The notes: generated from the letters alone by a model not told the origin. Counted from the stretch's first letter, positions 1 through 14,700 are shown. The stretch is DNA of 64,000 bases from Picochlorum sp. 'celeri' (GCA_010909725.1 JAACMV010000022.1:682001-746000); one strand, 5' to 3'. Numbers and translations: made by a program.

Positions 1-544
1 TATTTCGATCATTGCAATAGTCTACTTGTTTTGCCTGAGTTGCCTGGGCACACTGCATCAATCCAGCCAACATTTGACCAGTTTGACTGCAATCATCATC
101 CACAGATTGCTTTCCAAGAAAGATTACATCACATGCTTTCATTTGAGCCACATGAGATAGTATTTTCGCAACCTGTAGCTGTCTCAGTGGCTCTTCAGCC
201 AATACGTGCACTGCCTCATCTACAGAACCCTTGGACAAGCCTGTCCTCAACACTTGGACAGCGTCCGCATCACCCACAGTCACAATGGTCACACCACTAA
301 ACACTTTGGATTCCTTTAATCTCAGAGCCTCTTCCAGAGCAATATCACAGAAAGGATTCAAAGCCCACGCGACTTGAGAAAGATCCAAAGAACCCTGCAT
401 GTAATCAATAAGGCCTTCATCCCTCTTCCTCAACACTCCAATCCAAATCAGTATCAGACATACCCCATCCTTATGTACTCGAACGATCGAGTTGTAATCC
501 GGAACTCGCTTCAAGGCAACAAGGGCTCTTCGAAGAAATGACAT
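1..544 (-). CDS. ETFB: Electron transfer flavoprotein beta subunit (partial, C-terminus off window)
   Basis: ETF-beta pairs with ETF-alpha in the mitochondrial matrix and passes electrons from acyl-CoA and other flavin dehydrogenases to ETF-ubiquinone oxidoreductase. The first exon (464-544) starts MSFLRRALVALKRVPDY, matching the family N-terminus. A 69-nt GT-AG intron (395-463) is removed in phase 0. Exon 2 reads SQVAWALNPFCDIALEEALR, then the conserved signature GKQSVDDDCSQTGQM that binds AMP/FAD. About 155 residues of a roughly 250-residue protein are present; the gene runs off the left edge. It is divergent from the Prp43 gene. The start is the only ATG preceding the conserved LKRVPDY block. 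Identification is firm; cofactor and partner come from family knowledge. Confidence 0.9.
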   Translation of the reverse strand, partial: MSFLRRALVALKRVPDYNSIVRVHKDGVCLILIWIGVLRKRDEGLIDYMQGSLDLSQVAWALNPFCDIALEEALRLKESKVFSGVTIVTVGDADAVQVLRTGLSKGSVDEAVHVLAEEPLRQLQVAKILSHVAQMKACDVIFLGKQSVDDDCSQTGQMLAGLMQCAQATQAKQVDYCNDRN

Positions 545-892
545 AATCTCAAGGAATTCAACCTGAGCATCGAAATGGCAACTATCTTCATCTCATCATA
601 TGCGTATTTAAATATATTAATGGGGTAATCATGCTATCTGACGTTTAAAAACTTGACGTGGCCATGGCCAGTCGAAAGATCTAGATCTCAGATCTGAGGG
701 CAGTCACATCAGGGACTAAACAATCAGCAAATCGGTGCATGCATATGACTCAGGAAATTCACATGCAATTGAATATTCTCAATATTGTTTTATTTATCTG
801 AGTTTCTGAACTCCCCCGAGTGTATCAGTCTTTTGCGTGTACCTTGTCTGTGGCATGAAAGAGCAACGGTGACTCAAGCGCAACATTTCAGT
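545..892. promoter_or_regulatory. Divergent intergenic region between ETFB and the Prp43 gene
   Basis: This 348-bp gap holds the 5' flanks of two divergent genes. It contains AT-rich stretches and a short palindrome-rich patch (AGATCTAGATCTCAGATCTG near 678-697). I see no coding sequence or RNA gene. A promoter role is inferred from gene orientation only. Confidence 0.45.
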
Positions 893-3437
<2,545 letters not shown>

Positions 3438-3684
3438 CAAAAGTCATCTTCACTGGTCTATTGAGTACGCATCAATTGACATAACCCACAATGTAAATCC
3501 CCAAACCAGGAATTCCAAATTTGCAAACAACAGGCTCGAATGGAGATTGGATCGGCCTGCCATCTCCCTGTGCCGGATGAGGCAACGAGGGTATTCGAGT
3601 ATCAGTTCAGAAAGCTTGCATGGACACCAGAGAACTCGATTAAATACAAGATAATAAACCTGGTTGATCGAACTCGGCAGTAAG

Positions 3685-5171
3685 ATGAGTAGTGTACTGA
3701 CTCAATCAAAGCACGCCTGCTTCTGCAGTCACTTTCGCAGACAACCAAGTATGTGCCGGATATTTTGGATATAATACAATCCATGTACTCACGTTATATC
3801 AAAAATGCAGATAAGCAATTGGGAGCGTCTTTGAATCGCAATAAACAGTTATGGCAGCGTATTTCAGAGTCCCGGGACGGTTTGGTTACAGCTGCAGTTT
3901 CCTCTGAAACTGGATCATATGGTGTCTTCACTCTCAACTATGAGGCTGACAATGTGCGTGATATGATTGAGACAGCAGGTGGTTTTCGACTTTCACCGGT
4001 TCTTACTGTGTGGCCATTTTTTGTAGGAAGATCCAAGGTTGACCAGCACGTGGAAAAAGACTATGAATGTTGTAGTCACAGGAGCTGCCGGGCAGATTGC
4101 AAACCATCTTCTGTTTATGATTGCGTCAGGAGAAGTTTTTGGTAGAGATCAGCCAATTGCTCTTCACCTGCTAGGCTCTGAACGTTCCAGAGAGGCAGTA
4201 GAGGGAGTTGCAATGGAACTGGAGGATTCTCTTTATCCCCTTTTGAGACAAGTGATCATCGGAACGGATCCTTACAAGGTGTTCAAGGATGCCGATTGGG
4301 CTATTCTGATCGGTGCCAAGCCACGAGGTCCTGGTATGGAGCGAGCAGACTTGTTGGACATTAATGGTCAAATCTTTCAGGAACAGGGCAAGGCCATCAA
4401 TGAGGTTGCAAGCAGGAACTGCAAGATGATGGTCGTAGGAAACCCCTGCAACACAAATGCAATGATTGCAATGGAAAATGCACCTGATATTCCAAGAGAG
4501 AACTGGCATGCTTTGACAAGACTGGATGAGAACAGGGCAAAATGCCAATTGGGACTAAAGGCTGGAAAGTTCTACACATCTGTTACAAATATGTGTGTTT
4601 GGGGAAATCATTCCACATCACAAGTACCGGACTTTGTCAATGCCAAAATCGGGGGAAAGAGAGCTCCCGCAGTTATCAAAGATACACAGTGGTTGAAAGA
4701 AGAGTTCACACCTACTGTTGCCACAAGAGGTGCAGCTTTGATCAAGAAATGGGGAAGATCCTCTGGAGCATCAACAGCTGTATCTATTGCTGATGCACTT
4801 CGATCCCTTTATACACCAACTCCTGAAGGAGATTGCTTCTCAAGTGCTGTCTGCACTGATGGAAATCCATATGATCTGGAAGGTACGAACTCTCATTCTC
4901 TCTGTCTATTATCATTATCTATATCTGATTCATGTATCGCTTATCATTTTTTGTAGAGGGTCTTATTTTCAGTATGCCATGTCGATCAAATGGCGATGGA
5001 ACATACGAGGTGATTGACGATTTTGTGATCGATGATTGGCTCAGATCAAAGTTGGAGGCAACCCAGCAGGAATTGATTTTGGAGCGCGACTGCGTTGGCC
5101 ACCTGATTCCAAATTCTTCCAGAGCAGTGTGTACTATCAAAGAAGACACAATGTTGCCAGGAGAGAATTAA
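3685..5171 (+). CDS. Chloroplast-type NADP-dependent malate dehydrogenase
   Basis: Reduces oxaloacetate to malate with NADPH in the stroma (the malate valve that exports reducing power). Exons 3685-3748, 3811-3953, 4027-4882 and 4957-5171 join in frame to 425 residues, near plant enzymes. Seen: Rossmann start [14 protein letters not shown], substrate loop [34 protein letters not shown], catalytic His in [12 protein letters not shown], and the family end EDTMLPGE. The C-terminal redox pair (Cys400, Cys413) is present. The N-terminal pair of land plants is replaced by Ser57 and Thr62 in SYGVFT. A Ser/Arg/Lys-rich leader fits a transit peptide. Intron 1 is inferred from GTATGT...GCAG and restores the frame, so the start is less certain than the body. 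It lies just downstream of Prp43. Confidence 0.92.
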
Positions 5172-5235
5172 TCTTTCTCTGATATATTGTCTTGCTGTTT
5201 TGAAATTCCATGAGAATTTTTTATCATACATAAAG

Positions 5236-5795
5236 TCACAATGTTTCATGTTTCTTCTTCCTTCTCCTGGTTTTCTGTGCTACCAATAAATCATCCTTAC
5301 TCGTTTTCCGTTTTTTTGGAGCTGAAAACATTTGACTTCGACCCATTTCTTCTTCTTCTTCCTCAACATCTCCCACTGGGTCTTGTGACTGATTCCTTTT
5401 CAGTGTGGCACCAAGTTTACGCTCATGCTGGCGTTTAGAAGAGGACAGTCTTTCAGTCAAGTGCTCATCTACTTTCCATACACTCTGCATAGATTCCAAT
5501 AATGGTCTTTCGAACCTTGCCAACGCATTACATTGCATATTCACCCACACCTTTTTCTTTGTTTTTGGTACTTTGTGCCGCCTATATCCCAGCCCACTAA
5601 ATTGTCCCAAGACAGGCTCTTCTACCGCATCTACTTGCTCAATCACCTCCTTTTCATTCGTACCAAGCCATTGCGCAGCCTGATCAGAAGACAACATATC
5701 AGTAAAACGCTTCAGCTACAAACAAGGAGCATATCGCATACCAGTCGTAGAGCCTGTCCTGTAGCAACCACTTCGTCCTTCTTCCTGCCACTCAT
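5236..5795 (-). CDS. Small lysine/acid-rich hypothetical protein, probably nuclear
   Basis: Not recognised. Two exons (5742-5795 and 5716-upstream ending 5715-5236) give 177 residues if a 26-nt GT-AG intron (5716-5741) is removed; without removal the frame hits a stop at once. The N-terminus (MSGRKKDEVVATGQALR) leads into an amphipathic helix, then a segment with FSGLGYRRHKV and KKKVWVNMQCNALARFERP, then an acidic run (VEEEEEEM) and a basic tail (TRRRKKKHETL) resembling nuclear localisation signals. It converges on the MDH gene with 64 bp between stop codons. The initiating ATG is the first in frame after a clean leader. Function cannot be assigned. Confidence 0.55.
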
Positions 5796-6396
5796 ATCAA
5801 TTTCTATTAGTATTACTCCTCAGATACATTGTTTCAATCGTGTTCAATCCAGAAATGAACAACTGAATCTCAGAACTCCTGACTGCTCGTAAGTGCGCCA
5901 GTCCGATTCATCGAAGAGGTGCAAAAAATCACACTAATAATACAAATAATGCTTATTTTTGATACACTTGTTGCATAGGTGAAGGAAAGACTCGCGAGAC
6001 CAGTGTATGGCAAATGCAAATGGGCATAGGGCGCCCCAGGCCTGGGGCCTAGGATATCCTAGGATTTGAGTGCCCCGGGCCGGCCCGGGGTCCCGGGGCC
6101 AATCGGCCAATTCCTGTATCTTTTGAAAATAGTACCATAGAAGGACAAAGTGTGTTAAACAAGAATAGTTATTTCATTTCATTGATTTAATTGGAATTGA
6201 GCGATCGCATGCGGCATTCTATGAGGTTGCCAGAAACGAGCAACTTGAAAGAGCTCTTCCCCGGCAGTTGAACAATCTTTGACCGGTTGTTGGCGAACAA
6301 TATACATAGTTTTAGCCCCTATCTGTACATTAAACGACTATCAAGGACTATTGAAAGCCATTTATCGATTGACAGTGGACATTTGTTGACCAATCC
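5796..6396. other. Intergenic region with a palindrome cluster
   Basis: About 600 bp between a minus-strand and a plus-strand gene start, so it should hold both promoters. Apart from the GC-rich palindromes at 6033-6090, listed separately, it is AT-rich. No coding sequence or RNA gene is recognisable. Confidence 0.5.
6033..6090. repeat. Three adjacent perfect palindromes
   Basis: Within 58 bp lie three perfect inverted repeats without spacers: GCCCCAGGCCTGGGGC (6033-6048), CCTAGGATATCCTAGG (6048-6063) and CCCCGGGCCGGCCCGGGG (6073-6090), followed by another CCCGGG. Each can form a hairpin or a dimeric protein site. The block is far richer in GC than its surroundings. It lies in the divergent promoter region. 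Candidate explanations are a clustered DNA-binding site, a transcription boundary or a recombination remnant; the sequence does not decide. Confidence 0.7.
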
Positions 6397-8481
6397 ATGA
6401 TGGTCGTTGACCCTACCTGCTCGAGTAGGGTTGTTGTCGTTCAGGATTTATATGGCCGATATCTGGGCTATTCTGAGGACAAGGGTGTCCATTTTGCTTC
6501 AAAATCTCATAAACTTATTCTCAAATGGACTGAGGCTGGTGTGGTGCTTGCATTGAGAGAAAACCCCGAACTGGTGTTGATACAGGACAAGGGCTCTGTT
6601 CTCGTGGAGAGGAACCCTTTTGATCTAACCAAAGCCAGTATAGTTCTCTACTGCAATCTCCAGCGATGTACGATGATTCAATTATCTTCTCTGATTGAGG
6701 CATCTGTTTTTGTGATGATACCATTGTTGTTTGCAGCTTATGCAATTCAGTTCTCCTCTGCAAAGAGTTTCATAGCAAACTCCCATGGCAAATGTATTGC
6801 CTCTGATGAACCATTGAGCACCCGCAAAACTTCCAAGCTTTTCAAATTGGAAGTTTTGCTAGACTCTTCTCCCATGAAATGGCCTACACGTATCAATTTA
6901 CAGGGCACAAGTAGCAAATTGTACCTTGAGAATTCAAATGGCCAGGTGATGCTCGGAGCAGCTGCCAAATGCTGCACTGAGGAATTCATACTGGAAATTC
7001 CATCAGTCCATGCTTCCTCCGATTCTCAATGGAAAGGTTGTATTTGGTATGGAGATGGAGAGCACGTGGTGAGTGCTAATCAGGCGTATTCATCTTTGTC
7101 TCTGACACGCCAGCATACTTGCTTTGGAAGAGAGGAGTTCATCTACAATTACGAGGGAAAAAATGTCCTCAGTTTCTGTTTAGTAGAACAAAATAGCAGA
7201 ATAAAAATAAATCTAGAGAATGAGAAGAAATTCCAGATGGAAATTTGCTCAAAGCCTTGTGCCATTGTCTCTGTCTATGGAGATGTTCTCTATCCCTTTG
7301 TGTTTGATGACCAAATGGCCAGCAATCGCGTCGAAACGGTGCATATTTCGGTACAAAACACACGAAAATTGAACTCTGTATGCTCTTCCTGGATATTTAG
7401 GCATCACGGTGATTGTATATATTCAATCGAATGCTCAGAAACCAGACAAAATCTAATTCTGTCTCCGTTTGGATGTTTGGCATTTTCAGTAAACCAGGAT
7501 GACAGATATCCTAATCAAGTCGCATTGTTTGAAGTGGAAATGGTTTCTACACGTCTTCCAGGTGCTCTTACGATAGGTGGTGGGAATGCGTACGTGACTG
7601 GCTTCCGTATTTCGTGTGTCCAGAAGTACAATGGGCGTAAAATGACACTGAATGCCCTTCCCGATGGATCCATCCGGTTGCTGGAGTCTAGTAAGATACC
7701 TTGTCCAGACGAAATATTTACCATAGCAGACTCCAGAACTGCAAAAAATAGTGTATACCTAAAAGGGACCATTTTTGACCCTCATAAGGATGTGATGAGG
7801 AAAACCAAGAGCCACATGGTGCTGGGGTCACAAATAAACAATCCAACTGTCAGACCATCTCAATCCTGTGACAATATCGCCGCAAAATTCAGCGAGATGA
7901 AATATGTCGAAGAGAAAAAGTGGGGACTTATAAGCGCAGCTAGTGCAGAGATGTATCTGGAGTCATTTATCGCAGATTTCATCTCAAAACATTATGACCT
8001 GCAATCTCCTGCTGATATTCAGGTGATCCTGAATGATCTCTTGCCATCACAGTACATCCACTGCTCCGAGTTCACAGTATTGCGTGATATCCTCTCGAAA
8101 CAGTGCGCCATGAATTCTCCAAACCGCATGTCTTCAAAAGTTTCTTGCGCAGATATGGTTATGACTGCCATGGTTGATGATAGCGAAGAAGGCATCATGC
8201 ACATGGCGTCAACTCTCGATGATGAAGAAAAACGTGAAGCTTTCTTTTGCACAGCATGCAAAGGTAAAACTGGGTTGCTCAAGCCACTGCATCCTGAAAT
8301 CAACCCGCAGCACCATTTGTATCTCAAAACTATGCTGAGGCTGCAGTTTGGGGGCACACGGACTCGAAGAGGACTTCCTACAGCACATCAATCAAACAGG
8401 CCAGGCAGCGCACTCGTGCAAAAGTGCATTTTCCTCGGAGCGTGTGCATTTATGGCATACAAGAAAGTTACTTCGACATAA
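6397..8481 (+). CDS. Large beta-trefoil/fascin-like protein with C-terminal membrane anchor
   Basis: Not assigned to a known family. The frame is open for 694 codons. A probable 69-nt intron (6668-6736, donor GTACGA, acceptor TTTGCAG) removes a hydrophobic stretch; because it is a multiple of three and stop-free, both forms are readable, leaving 671 residues if spliced. The N-terminal half has recurrent short beta segments like GRYLGYSED, GKCIASDE and SKLYLENSNGQV, typical of beta-trefoil actin-crosslinking/fascin or ricin-type folds. The C-terminal third is helical and polar. The last 20 residues contain a hydrophobic helix (CIFLGACAFMAY) followed by Lys-Lys, like a tail-anchored protein. 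Seen: repeats and anchor. Inferred: fold and membrane attachment. Confidence 0.6.
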   Translation: MMVVDPTCSSRVVVVQDLYGRYLGYSEDKGVHFASKSHKLILKWTEAGVVLALRENPELVLIQDKGSVLVERNPFDLTKASIVLYCNLQRCTMIQLSSLIEASVFVMIPLLFAAYAIQFSSAKSFIANSHGKCIASDEPLSTRKTSKLFKLEVLLDSSPMKWPTRINLQGTSSKLYLENSNGQVMLGAAAKCCTEEFILEIPSVHASSDSQWKGCIWYGDGEHVVSANQAYSSLSLTRQHTCFGREEFIYNYEGKNVLSFCLVEQNSRIKINLENEKKFQMEICSKPCAIVSVYGDVLYPFVFDDQMASNRVETVHISVQNTRKLNSVCSSWIFRHHGDCIYSIECSETRQNLILSPFGCLAFSVNQDDRYPNQVALFEVEMVSTRLPGALTIGGGNAYVTGFRISCVQKYNGRKMTLNALPDGSIRLLESSKIPCPDEIFTIADSRTAKNSVYLKGTIFDPHKDVMRKTKSHMVLGSQINNPTVRPSQSCDNIAAKFSEMKYVEEKKWGLISAASAEMYLESFIADFISKHYDLQSPADIQVILNDLLPSQYIHCSEFTVLRDILSKQCAMNSPNRMSSKVSCADMVMTAMVDDSEEGIMHMASTLDDEEKREAFFCTACKGKTGLLKPLHPEINPQHHLYLKTMLRLQFGGTRTRRGLPTAHQSNRPGSALVQKCIFLGACAFMAYKKVTST

Positions 8482-8776
8482 ACTGTATACTAGAATATAC
8501 TTGACGCATCATATGTGACCAGTGGGTTGCACATCCAAAACTGGAATAGGAGACTTCCGGATGCATGCATCGCTGCATGGGAAGACCCCGAGAGAGCGCC
8601 TTGGACGAACCTGATTTCCAAACCCTAGACAAGAGAAGGACAGAAAGGGCTACAAGTACATTATTTGAACAAATTAAATATATGAAAACAAATTAAAAGG
8701 ATCTGTAAGATTTGAAAGGATTCTACTTGATACGAGAAACGAATACACGTAGCGCCGTCGATACCCTCGATCACAG
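8482..8776. promoter_or_regulatory. Upstream region of the GOGAT gene
   Basis: 295 bp without coding sequence, between the beta-trefoil gene stop and the GOGAT start. It should contain the 3' end of the first and the promoter of the second. No clear core element stands out. Confidence 0.4.
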
Positions 8777-11700
8777 ATGCTCGAAACAAGTTTAACGAGC
8801 ATGCTCGGACCCGTACGAGCTCCTTGTCGACTGCAAAGTAGACAAAATTGTAAAAATATTGGACGGAAGTTAGGGTTTGTTCGATTTAATGGTCTGAAGG
8901 GAGTTCGTGTGACCAGATCCGCATGGAGTTCCGGAAAGCCCTCGACTCTTTGGGGCAGGAAGGGTCGCTCTATGGCAACAGTACGTGTTCTAATTTAATA
9001 AATTGTATAAAATTTACTCTCGAAGTTTTGAGACATGTATTCCAACCTCGTTCAGGTGTACGCAAAACACAGTGAGGTGCCAGAGTCACAAGGGCTTTTC
9101 AATCCCTCGAACGACAAGGATGCTTGTGGGGTTGGGTTTGTCGCGGAACTGTCAAAAGTACCAACTCGAAAGACTGTGACAGATTCTTTGGAGATGCTCG
9201 TGAGAATGCGGCATCGAGGTGCCTGTGGATGTGAACCCAACACTGGGGACGGTGCCGGTATCCTTGTGGCGATTCCACATGACTTCCTGGTGCATGAAAT
9301 CGAACAATCCAGTGCATTTGTGCTACCTAAAAGAGGAGAGTATGGGGTCGGTATGGTCTTTCTTCCGACGGATCCCGAGCAGTATGACAGCGCAAAGTCT
9401 GCATTAAGACGGGTTGTTGAATCTAGAGGTCACACGATGCTTGGGTGGAGAACAGTGCCAACGGATAGCACCGGCCTTGGAGAAGGTGCTCTCAGGACCC
9501 AACCAATCATTGAACAATTCTTCATCACTGAGAGTGACAAGCCAAATGGCAAAACTATTGAGCAGCAGATGTTTGTACTCAGGAAATTGATTGAACAGGG
9601 GTGGAGGGTTGCAGGTTTGACTGATGATGATGCATACATGTGTTCTTTGTCTTCTGAGACAGTGGTGTATAAAGGTCAACTTACTCCGGAACAGGTTGAA
9701 GGCTTTTTCTTGGATCTTCAGAGCCCAATGTTTACATCCTATGTGGCATTGGTGCACTCTAGATTTTCCACAAATACATTCCCAGCTTGGCACAGGGCCC
9801 AGCCAATGAGAATGCTTGGACACAATGGTGAAATCAATACACTTCGGGGAAATGTGAATTGGATGAAGGCAAGACAAGGAGTGATGAGGTGTAACTCTTT
9901 GTCTGTAACTGAGAGAACTTTGCAAAAGCTGCTGCCAATCATACCTAAAGAGCAGTCAGATTCTGGTTCATTTGACTCTGTCTTGGAATTGCTTGTTCGC
10001 AGTGGTAGAGACTTGCCGGAAGCTATGATGATGTGTATTCCAGAAGCATGGCAAAATGATCAGCTAATGTCCCAGGAAAAAAGAGACTTTTACAAGTTCC
10101 ATTCTTGTATAATGGAGCCATGGGATGGGCCAGCACTGGTGGCTTTCACAGATGGCCATTTCATTGGAGCAACCCTTGACAGGAATGGACTCAGGCCTGG
10201 TCGATATTATATCACAAAAGACAAGAGGGTTGTGATGGCATCTGAGGTAGGAGTTGTCGATATTCTGCCTGAAAATATTGAGAAGAAGGGAAGGCTCATG
10301 CCAGGCAATATTTTCCTGGTAGACTTCGATTCTCATGCTGTGATCGATGATAAAGAATTGAAATACAAGTATGCAACTTCAAGGCCTTATGGAGAGTGGG
10401 TTGAGAAGGAAACTGTTCGTTTGTATGATGTTGTCAAGAGTGTTCCTCATCCTATCAAACCTCCAGAGATTCAAGGTGCAAATGTCCAAGGGAATGGAAG
10501 TGGACCTCCAAAAGGGATCCAAAAGCTTCTCTCACCTTTAAAGGCTTTCGGATATACGACTGAGACGATTGATAAAATCCTGCTGCCAATGTCGTCTACA
10601 GCAGCAGATCCCCTGGGATCAATGGGAAACGATTCCCCCTTGGCAGTAATGAGTGACAGACCCAAACTGCTGTATGAATATTTCAAACAACTGTTCGCTC
10701 AGGTCACAAATCCTGCTATAGACCCTCTGAGAGAGAAATTTGTTACTTCTATGAGAAGTATGATCGGTCCAGAAGGGGATATTACAGAAACTCAGGAGGA
10801 TCAAGCTCATCGTTTGGATTTGCCGCATCCATTCCTGAAGCCAGAGGAAATGGAGGCTATCAAGAGGATGCAATTCCGAGGCTGGGCATCAAAGACAATA
10901 GATATCACTTGGCCTATCAGTGAGGGGCCGAAAGGCATCACTGCTGCCCTGGATAGAGTGTGTGCAGAGGCAGCTTTGGCTATTGAGGATGGATTTGATT
11001 TTATTGTTCTCTCTGACAGGGAAGCCAACCATTCAAGAGCGTCCATGAGTGCATTGATGGCAGTTGGAAGAGTTCATCATCACCTTGTACAGCTGCAAAA
11101 ACGATCTAGAGTCGGCCTGTTGGTTGAAACAGGAGATGCAAGAGAAGTCCACCATTTCTGCTTGTTACTTGGCTTTGGTGTGGATGCCATTTGTCCATAT
11201 CTTGCAATGGAAACAGTTGTTGGACTGCAGCAGGATGGCTTGATTCAGCAGTCATCATCAAGGGATGAGATAATTGATAGATACATTAAAGCAGCCAGAG
11301 ATGGTGTTGTCAAGGTGATGGCAAAGATGGGAATTTCAACAGTTGCATCCTACCGTGGTTCCCAAATATTCGAAGCCGTGGGTCTTGGGGATGAAGTTAT
11401 CAATAGTTGCTTCAAAGGAACTTCATCGAGGATTGGTGGGCTAGGATTTATGGAATTGGCAAATGATCTTCTCGATCTCCACAAGGTAGCTTATGGTAGT
11501 CACTATGAGAGCAACGTCTTGCCCAATCCTGGATCTTATCATTTCAGGTCGACATCTGAGAACGAAGCACACCTGAATTCTCCCTTGGCAATCGCAAAAC
11601 TTCAGGAAGCTTCTCGAGAGGGCAGTATTGCCGCTTACAAGGAGTATTCGAGATTGACCCAAGAACTGAATCGCAAGGTGAACATTCGAGGCATGCTGAA

Positions 11701-14700
11701 GTTCAAACCATCTCCCACAGGGCCAATTCCAATTAGCGAGGTCGAGCCTGCTTCGGAAATTTGCAAAAGATTTGTGACGGGAGCAATGTCTTATGGGTCC
11801 ATTTCTCTCGAAGCTCACACAACCTTGGCGATCGCAATGAATTCCATCGGAGGAAAATCAAACACTGGAGAGGGAGGAGAAAATCCTCGACGGCTTGTGC
11901 CTAATGAGGATGGATCAAGGAACCCTATGAGATCCTCCATTAAACAAGTGGCCTCTGGGCGTTTCGGTGTTACAGCAAATTATTTGACCAATTCTGACGA
12001 GATCCAAATCAAGATATCTCAAGGTGCAAAACCTGGAGAGGGTGGTGAACTTCCTGGGACAAAGGTCAAAGGTGATATAGGTAAGTAGAATCTTTGTTGT
12101 TTGAACGTTGATGCTGATTTACACCCGTAACAAATTTTGATCTGATATTTGTCTGCAGCAAAAACACGAAAGTCTACACCTGGAGTGGGACTCATTTCTC
12201 CCCCACCTCATCATGATATTTACTCCATCGAAGATCTTGCACAACTCATCTATGATTTGAAGAGCTCCAATCCCGATGCTCGTATATCAGTCAAACTTGT
12301 GAGTGAGAATGGTGTAGGTGTCGTCGCATCTGGTGTTGTGAAAGGCCATGCAGACCATGTCTTGATCTCTGGCCATGACGGAGGAACTGGGGCTGCCAAA
12401 TGGACATCAATCAAGAATGCTGGACTCCCTTGGGAGCTTGGGCTCGCAGAAACACATCAGACTCTCGTAGCTAATGATCTCAGGAGTCGTACTGTTTTGC
12501 AGGCAGACGGTCAGATGAAGACAGGAAGAGATATTGCAGTAGCTGCCTTGCTTGGTGCTGAGGAGTTTGGATTTGCGACTGCTCCTTTGATAACCATGGG
12601 GTGTATCATGATGAGAAAGTGCCACACAAACACTTGCCCAGTAGGTGTTGCTACTCAAGATCCTGTGCTGCGCGCCAAATTTGCAGGCGAGCCGGAATAT
12701 GTCATCAACTACTTGTTCATGGTTGCGGAAGAAATGAGAGAATATATGGCAGAGATGGGATTCAGAACTGTGACAGAAATGGTCGGTAGGGCTGATATGC
12801 TTGAGGTCGATGAGGAAGTCATTCAGGAGAATCCAAAGTTATCAGGTGTCGATCTCTCAAAGATGTTGATTCCTGCCGCAACAATTCGTCCAGAGGCAAA
12901 ACAAACATGTCACATAAAGCAGGACCACGGATTGGATACTGGATTGGACCCAGAACTGATTTCTTTATGCAAAGCTGCGCTTCCAGATGATGGAAGCCCA
13001 GCAGAGAGTGTCAAAGTCGAGACCAAAGTATCTAATGTGAACCGGGCTGTCGGCACAACTTTGTCACACGAAGTGACAAAGAGATTTGGGGAAGAAGGCC
13101 TTCCATCGGATACGATTCACATCAAGCTGGAGGGGCATGCTGGACAATCCCTGGGTGCCTGGCTGTGCCATGGAATCACTATTGAGCTTGAAGGGGATGC
13201 AAATGATTATGTCGGAAAAGGCCTTTCAGGTGGTCTCATTGCAGTGTATCCTTCAAAGAAGTCATCATTCGCCCCCGAGGAGAACATAATTGCTGGAAAT
13301 GTCTGTTTGTATGGTGCTACAGCAGGTGAAGCTTACCTCAGTGGGGTAGCAGCAGAGAGATTCTGTGTACGTAATTCTGGAGCTCAAGCTGTTGTTGAAG
13401 GCGTGGGTGACCATGGATGTGAGTACATGACAGGGGGAACCGCAGTCATTTTGGGCAAGATAGGGAAAAACTTTGGAGCTGGAATGAGTGGAGGGCTTGC
13501 ATTTGTCTACGACCCATCTGACACCATGCATTCGCTATGCAATGTAGACATTGCACAAGATCTCTATCCAATTGTTGAACAAGAAGATATAGACACATTG
13601 CACGGTTTGATCAGCAACCATCTGAAATTCACAGGATCACCCATTGCCCAGAGAATCCTGGAAAATTGGAAAGAGACTCTTCCAGCTTTCAAGAAAGTGT
13701 ACCCAAGAGATTACAAAAATGCCTTGGAGGAACAAAAGAGGATTGAGAGTGCACAAAAAGAAGAGAAACAGCTCATGTCCCAAATGGTACCAGGAGAAGA
13801 TGCCTTTGACACTCTCAGAAAAATGGCCAAAAGTATTGTCGACGATGGTGCCAAACTTAGCACCTCTCCAAGAAGAATTGTCTCACCGCCCACACCGAAG
13901 TTGTCAGCTGATCTGAAGGAGGAGTACGACCGTCTTCTCAAAGATGCATCAAGTGGCCTTCCTGTAGCAGGGAGGGAGCCAGTTTGGGATACAGAGAGAC
14001 CCAGAATTGTACAAAATGGCGAGACACAAAAGCAGGGAGGATTTATGAGATATGAGCGTGAGCCTTTACCTTATCGTCCGGTGGATGAGAGGTTGAAGGA
14101 TTATCACGAGGTACTTGCTCCATCGGCAAATGGAACAAACTCAGATCTCTTGAAAACACAGAGTGCCAGGTGTATGGACTGTGGTACCCCGTATTGCCTC
14201 AATAAGGAAACTGGATGTCCACTTGGAAACCTGATTCCAGAGTGGAATACACTGGTCTGGCAAGGAAGGTGGAAAGAGGCAGCGGACAGGTTGCTTGCTA
14301 CAAATAACTTCCCTGAATTTACAGGCAGGGTCTGCCCGGCTCCTTGTGAAGGCTCTTGTGTCCTCGGAATTAACCAGAATCCAGTCACCATTAAAACCAT
14401 GGAAGTCTCGATCATTGATAAAGCATTTGAGGAAGGCTGGATAGTTCCACGACCCCCAAAGACAAGAACTGGAAGACGAGTAGCTATCATTGGCAGTGGT
14501 CCTTCAGGAATGGCAGCAGCTGACCAGTTGAACAAGATGGGTCATGCTGTGACAGTGTTCGAAAGAGCGGATCGTATTGGGGGATTGATGATGTATGGTG
14601 TACCAAATATGAAAACTGGCAAGAAGGAGATTGTTCAGAGGAGGGTTGACTTGATGGCCGACGAGGGCGTCAAATTTGTTACAAATGCATCCGTGGGCAA

